Assembly: GCA_937146805.1 (NCBI GenBank)
Contig: CAKZRR010000017.1
Coordinates: 1 to 64,000 of the forward strand
DNA length: 64,000 nucleotides
Direction: 5' to 3'
From: an uncultured Owenweeksia sp.
GTDB taxonomy: Bacteria; Bacteroidota; Bacteroidia; Flavobacteriales; Schleiferiaceae
Part shown: piece after piece, positions 60,592-64,000 of the stretch
How the letters are laid out: every line of letters starts with the position of its first letter
Numbering within the stretch: position 1 is the stretch's first letter
Position numbers and translations under genes: made by a program
The notes under the pieces: generated by a model
Database searches by the model: none
The model's input: the letters and a program-made list of their open reading frames with translations, nothing else
What the model was told of the DNA's origin: nothing

Positions 60592-61341
60592 TTACTTGTA
60601 GCGCTTTAATAAGTTGCGCATTTTTAGTTGAAGCACTCCAAAAACGGCTTCACGAATTATATTATTTGACATTTTGGAGTTGCCTCTGGCCCGATCGGTA
60701 AAAATTACCGGTATTTCGGTTACTTTAAAACCTAGCTTGTACGCAATGTATTTCATTTCAATTTGAAAAGCGTAGCCAACAAATTTAATACTCTTAAAGT
60801 TCATGCGTTTTAAAACCTTGCGGTGGTAACACATAAAACCAGCGGTAGTATCCTGAAAAGGGATGCGCAAAATAATACGCACATAACGTGAGGCAAAGTA
60901 ACTAAGTAATACTCGACTCATAGGCCAGTTTACTACATTAACACCTTTTATATATCTAGAACCTATGGCTACATCACCGCCTTCCTTATGGCAGGCTGCA
61001 TGCAGGCGTATTAAGTCTTTAGGATTGTGCGAAAAGTCGGCATCCATCTCAAAAAAGTATTCATATTCCCTTTCCAAGCCCCACTTAAAACCGGCAATGT
61101 AAGCAGTGCCTAAGCCTTGTTTTCCTTGCCTTTGCATAAGGTGTAGGCGAGCAGGAAACTCCTCTTGTAATTTTTTTACAGCCTCCGCAGTGCCATCGGG
61201 TGAACCATCGTCAATAATTAAAATCTCAAAATACTTACCTACCTCGCTGGGCTCATCACTAAAAGAAAAAGTCTTTCTAATAATGGCCTCTACGTTTTCA
61301 ATCTCGTTGTAGGTAGGAATAAGTACTATAGAGTCAGACAA
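60592..61341 (-). CDS. DPM1-like polyprenol monophosphomannose synthase (GT2)
   Basis: A 249-residue family 2 glycosyltransferase. SIVLIPTYNEIENVEAIIRK at the N-terminus, LIIDDGSPDGTAEAV, FFEMDADFSHNPKDL (DxD-type metal site) and AIGSRYIKGVNVVNWPMSR are characteristic of dolichyl/polyprenyl-phosphate mannosyltransferases. The product would be a lipid-linked sugar for envelope glycans. A TTG at 61341 gives MSDSIVLIPTYNE, the normal family start, and a -7 box (TACTTTTG, 61374-61381) lies just upstream, so the longer frame to 61416 is unlikely. First gene of the operon with pyrC and DUF4296. Confidence 0.88.
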   Translation of the reverse strand: MSDSIVLIPTYNEIENVEAIIRKTFSFSDEPSEVGKYFEILIIDDGSPDGTAEAVKKLQEEFPARLHLMQRQGKQGLGTAYIAGFKWGLEREYEYFFEMDADFSHNPKDLIRLHAACHKEGGDVAIGSRYIKGVNVVNWPMSRVLLSYFASRYVRIILRIPFQDTTAGFMCYHRKVLKRMNFKSIKFVGYAFQIEMKYIAYKLGFKVTEIPVIFTDRARGNSKMSNNIIREAVFGVLQLKMRNLLKRYK

Positions 61342-61373
61342 AGGTTTCTTTTTTTGTTTTAAAAGTAAGTTGG

Positions 61374-61381
61374 CAAAAGTA
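61374..61381 (-). promoter_or_regulatory. -7 box of the DPM1-like/pyrC operon
   Basis: TACTTTTG on the minus strand, 33 bases before the proposed TTG start at 61341. Confidence 0.4.
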
Positions 61382-61495
61382 ACCAAACATTCGTCACTTT
61401 TTCGCGTTACCTTCAACGAGCTTTATAATCAAAACGTATACCGAGTTACTGTTAAATAATGGCTAAAATTTTCAAGAAATAGCTACTTTTCGCCC

Positions 61496-62653
61496 ATGGA
61501 TTTTTACAATAAAAAGAACCTCTGGAAATTTATTTTGTTGCTTTTTGCCATTTTAATTGGTGCGGTAACTTTATGGTACACCGAAAGTTTTTTGGAAGAG
61601 CTGCGTATTGAAGAGGAAAAAAAGGTGCAACAGTTTGCTATGGCCATGCGCAATGTGTTGGAGGCAGACCCTGAGGATAATTTTAACTTTGAGCAAGATT
61701 TTATTCGATCTAATACCACCATTCCCATTGTTTTAACGGATGCCTCCGGAGCTTTAATTACGGCTCGAAACATGGATTTAGAGAAGGTGCAGAACCCAGA
61801 ATGGTTGCAAAGAAAAATTGAACAAATGCGCCAAGAGGCCGAGCCCATTGAAGTGGTGGTAAGTGAAAGTCAAGTGCAGTATATCTATTATCAAAATTCC
61901 ATTTTACTTACCAAGTTACGTTATTACCCGCTTATTTTATTGCTGGTTATATCCTTGTTTATCGGTATTGCTTATATCGCGTTTAGCAATGCCCGTAAAT
62001 CAGAACAAAACCGTGTGTGGAATGGCTTGGCGAAAGAAACTGCCCACCAAATTGGCACGCCCTTAAGCTCTTTAATGGGCTGGATTGAATTGTTGAGAGC
62101 CCAACAGGGAACCGAAGAGGCCGTAATGGAAATGGAAAAGGATGTAGAGCGATTGAATATTATTACCGATCGCTTTTCTAAAATTGGATCGGTGCCGGTA
62201 CTACGCCCGCTAAATTTGGTAGCTGTTACCGAGCAGGCGGTAGGTTACTTGTCTTCTCGCTCGCCTCGTAAGGTTATTTTCAAAACCCACTTTAGTCCCG
62301 AGAGCAAGGAAGTGTTGGTAAAGCTTAATAAACCCTTGTATGCGTGGGTTATTGAAAACTTGCTGCGCAATGCGGTAGATGCCATAGGCGCCAAAGGGCA
62401 AATTGATATAAGTATAAAGGTGCAAAACAGAAATATAGTGGTAGAGGTGGCAGATGATGGCAAGGGGATAGCGGTGAACAAACAGAAAACTATTTTTAGA
62501 CCGGGCTTTACCACCAAAAAAAGAGGCTGGGGCTTGGGTTTAAGTTTAGCCCGCAGAATTATAGAAGAATACCACCAAGGAAAAATATTTGTAGCACACT
62601 CGGAGGTGGATAAAGGAACAATTTTTCGTATTTTGTTGCGAAAAGCAAACTAA
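61496..62653 (+). CDS. Orphan sensor histidine kinase
   Basis: A 385-residue membrane kinase. Helices at about 11-29 (WKFILLLFAILIGAVTLWYT) and 140-162 (YYPLILLLVISLFIGIAYIA) bracket a periplasmic sensor of about 110 residues. The phospho-accepting motif reads LAKETAHQIGTPLSSLMGWI, the H-Q-I-G-T-P variant seen in many Bacteroidetes kinases, followed by HATPase motifs (NLLRNAVDAIGAKG, ADDGKGIAVNKQ, GWGLGLSLARRI). No response regulator gene is adjacent. It is followed by hemW with a GTG start two bases after its stop, so the two are co-transcribed. Confidence 0.9.
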   Translation: MDFYNKKNLWKFILLLFAILIGAVTLWYTESFLEELRIEEEKKVQQFAMAMRNVLEADPEDNFNFEQDFIRSNTTIPIVLTDASGALITARNMDLEKVQNPEWLQRKIEQMRQEAEPIEVVVSESQVQYIYYQNSILLTKLRYYPLILLLVISLFIGIAYIAFSNARKSEQNRVWNGLAKETAHQIGTPLSSLMGWIELLRAQQGTEEAVMEMEKDVERLNIITDRFSKIGSVPVLRPLNLVAVTEQAVGYLSSRSPRKVIFKTHFSPESKEVLVKLNKPLYAWVIENLLRNAVDAIGAKGQIDISIKVQNRNIVVEVADDGKGIAVNKQKTIFRPGFTTKKRGWGLGLSLARRIIEEYHQGKIFVAHSEVDKGTIFRILLRKAN

Positions 62654-62654
62654 A

Positions 62655-63782
62655 GTGTCCGGACTATATCTTCACATCCCTTTTTGTCGTCAGGCTTGTA
62701 CCTACTGCGATTTTCATTTTTCTACTTCGCTAAAGCGGAAAGAGGAGATGATTGCGGGTATGGTGGCCGAAATGAAAATGCGGAAATCGTACTTACCCAA
62801 TAAACCTTTGCAAAGTATTTACTTTGGTGGTGGCACGCCTTCGGTATTAGAGAAAGAAGATTTAATAAATATTTTTAAAGGCATTAAGGAGAACTTTAGC
62901 TTGGCGCAGGATGCTGAAATAACTTTAGAAGCCAACCCAGATGATTTAACGGAAGAGAAGTTGAAAATGCTGGCCGAAACGCCTATTAACAGGCTTTCCA
63001 TTGGGGTGCAATCTTTTAATGACGATGATTTAAAAATGATGAATAGGAGTCATAATGCTGCACAAGCCACCCAGAGCATACAGCAGGCGCAGGCCTTGGG
63101 TTTCAGCAATATTACCCTCGATTTAATTTATGGTTTGCCGGATAGAAATGAAGTGCATTGGGAGCAGCAACTGTATAAAGCATTAGATTTAAATGTGCCT
63201 CATATTTCAGCTTATGCCCTTACGGTAGAAAAGGAAACGGTGCTGGAAAACTGGATTAGAAAAGGAAAAATTTCGCCTTTAGATGAACGTATTGCCGAGC
63301 GCAACTTTTACTTTTTGATAAAGATTTTACAAAAACATGGGTACGAGCATTACGAGGTATCAAACTTTGCCAAAAAAGGGTATCGCGCCAAACACAATTC
63401 ATCGTATTGGCAAGGTAAGCCGTACTTAGGTATCGGTCCTTCGGCTCATTCTTTTAATGGAAATAGCCGCCAATGGAATGTTTCTAACAATCATGTGTAC
63501 CTTGATTCTATCAACCAAGGAGAATTGCATTGTGAAAAAGAAACCCTATCCATAGCTGAGCAATACAACGAAAAGGTGATGACGGGCTTGCGCCAAAAGG
63601 AAGGTTTGGACTTGGAGCAGATAGACTTGTTGTTTGGAGTTCATTACACCCAGTTTTTGCTTAAAGAAGCTCAAGCACAATTGGAAAATGGTAGCTTGGA
63701 GCAAGTAGGCACCCATCTAGTGATTCCTACTCCACAGCGCTTTAGAAGTGATGGTATAGCAGCGGCACTTTTTTATATTTGA
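62655..63782 (+). CDS. hemW: Radical SAM heme chaperone HemW
   Basis: A 375-residue HemN-like protein. The radical SAM cluster motif CRQACTYCDF is near residue 11, followed by SIYFGGGTPSVLEKEDLINI, EANPDDLTEEKLKMLAETPI, NRLSIGVQSFNDDDLKMMNR and SNITLDLIYGLPDRNEVHWE. It lacks the extra N-terminal region of true coproporphyrinogen oxidase HemN, matching HemW, which inserts heme into respiratory enzymes. Often mislabelled as coproporphyrinogen III oxidase. Start is a GTG at 62655, one base after the kinase stop at 62653. Confidence 0.92.
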   Translation: MSGLYLHIPFCRQACTYCDFHFSTSLKRKEEMIAGMVAEMKMRKSYLPNKPLQSIYFGGGTPSVLEKEDLINIFKGIKENFSLAQDAEITLEANPDDLTEEKLKMLAETPINRLSIGVQSFNDDDLKMMNRSHNAAQATQSIQQAQALGFSNITLDLIYGLPDRNEVHWEQQLYKALDLNVPHISAYALTVEKETVLENWIRKGKISPLDERIAERNFYFLIKILQKHGYEHYEVSNFAKKGYRAKHNSSYWQGKPYLGIGPSAHSFNGNSRQWNVSNNHVYLDSINQGELHCEKETLSIAEQYNEKVMTGLRQKEGLDLEQIDLLFGVHYTQFLLKEAQAQLENGSLEQVGTHLVIPTPQRFRSDGIAAALFYI

Positions 63783-63806
63783 GCCTTTTAACAAGCACCC
63801 TACTTT

Positions 63807-64000
63807 ATGCAAGCGCGTATTTTATTTAGAGGCCAACCTTTTACGGTAAACTTAGCTCAAGGCATTAATTTATCGGCCAGTATGGGTATGCGTAGTAAGG
63901 AGTTTAAAGCTTGGTTTACGGATGATGTGGAGATTAGTCCTGAGCAAAGAGGTGATTGGACAGCGAGTGTAGAAAAGGGCTCTCCGGTAAACTTTTACAA
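63807..64000 (+). CDS. Cyclase-family protein, N-terminal fragment cut by the window edge
   Basis: The last 194 bases open with ATG at 63807 and read MQARILFRGQPFTVNLAQGI, then SASMGMRSKEFKAWFTDDVE, and continue to the edge at FVKGSPVNFY-like codons without a stop. The pattern of a short N-terminal strand pair (LFRGQPFTVNLAQ), a W-F/Y region and V-E-x-G-x-x-V-N-F resembles the start of bacteroidetes cyclase/kynurenine-formamidase-like proteins, in which a metal-binding HxxxD would come next; that part is outside the window. It lies 24 bases after hemW on the same strand. Confidence 0.6.
   Translation, partial: MQARILFRGQPFTVNLAQGINLSASMGMRSKEFKAWFTDDVEISPEQRGDWTASVEKGSPVNFY

Noticed and set aside
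1-64000. tRNA, rRNA, insertion sequences, prophage or CRISPR arrays
   Set aside because: No cloverleaf-like sequence, transposase, integrase, or regularly spaced direct repeats were found by reading the non-coding gaps; a dedicated tRNA scan could still find something I missed.

Overview
The window is a compact piece of a Bacteroidetes chromosome, most likely a marine member of the Flavobacteriales (Cryomorphaceae/Schleiferiaceae-like; inferred from gene content only). Pointers to the phylum are four secreted proteins with type IX secretion (T9SS) C-terminal domains, two TonB-dependent receptors with an N-terminal carboxypeptidase-regulatory-like domain, families typical of the phylum (DUF4249, DUF4296, DUF2490, CotH-kinase lipoprotein, PycTM), weak Shine-Dalgarno signals, frequent TTG/GTG starts, and promoters of the TTTG-N19..21-TAnnTTTG type. 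The DNA is AT-rich. I see no tRNA or rRNA genes, insertion sequences, prophage or CRISPR.

Layout. 0.3-4.2 kb: two overlapping genes for T9SS cargo (one type A, one type B C-terminal domain). 4.3-7.1: polA. 7.1-10.4 (minus): M43 metalloprotease, PEGA-like protein and lipoprotein in one operon. 10.5-13.4: rplM-rpsI-rpsB-tsf with clear promoter and terminators. 13.5-19.1: a tight operon of TetR regulator, outer-membrane barrel, LolD-like ATPase, two FtsX-type permeases and a LolA-like periplasmic protein, which together look like a self-contained LolCDE-like trans-envelope carrier. 19.2-22.3: TonB receptor and DUF4249 lipoprotein. 22.4-26.1 (minus): barrel protein, CotH kinase lipoprotein, a Pycsar-effector-like membrane protein with a degenerate HD domain, and a DUF2490 protein. 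26.2-33.3 (minus): GbsR/MarR regulator, TolC, adaptor and RND pump, then three tandem structured hairpin units and a TetR-like gene. 33.5-34.8: pyrH-frr. 34.8-35.7: two unrecognised AT-rich genes, the second apparently damaged. 35.9-37.6 (minus): trmB, alkyltransferase-like gene, rsmI. 37.7-38.7: glycosyltransferase.

38.7-51.7 holds a probable phosphate-acquisition locus: PhoB/PhoR-like two-component pair (minus), then on the plus strand a beta-helix lipoprotein, a large TonB receptor, a 1538-residue repetitive T9SS protein and a Na/Pi cotransporter with a PhoU-like tail. 51.7-56.4: lipoprotein, LuxE-family enzyme, unknown secreted protein, DUF900 hydrolase and HTH-Fic protein. 56.4-63.8: tyrS, an NAD-dependent epimerase, the DPM1-like/pyrC/DUF4296 operon, an orphan histidine kinase and hemW. 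A cyclase-family gene is cut by the right edge.

Most interesting: the three tandem RNA-like hairpin units at 26.8-27.0 kb, the matched pair of inverted repeats that looks like the GbsR-type operator of the RND operon, the PycTM protein whose HD motif has been lost, the LolCDE-like operon with its own barrel and LolA-like partner, and the inferred phosphate locus with the giant repeat protein.
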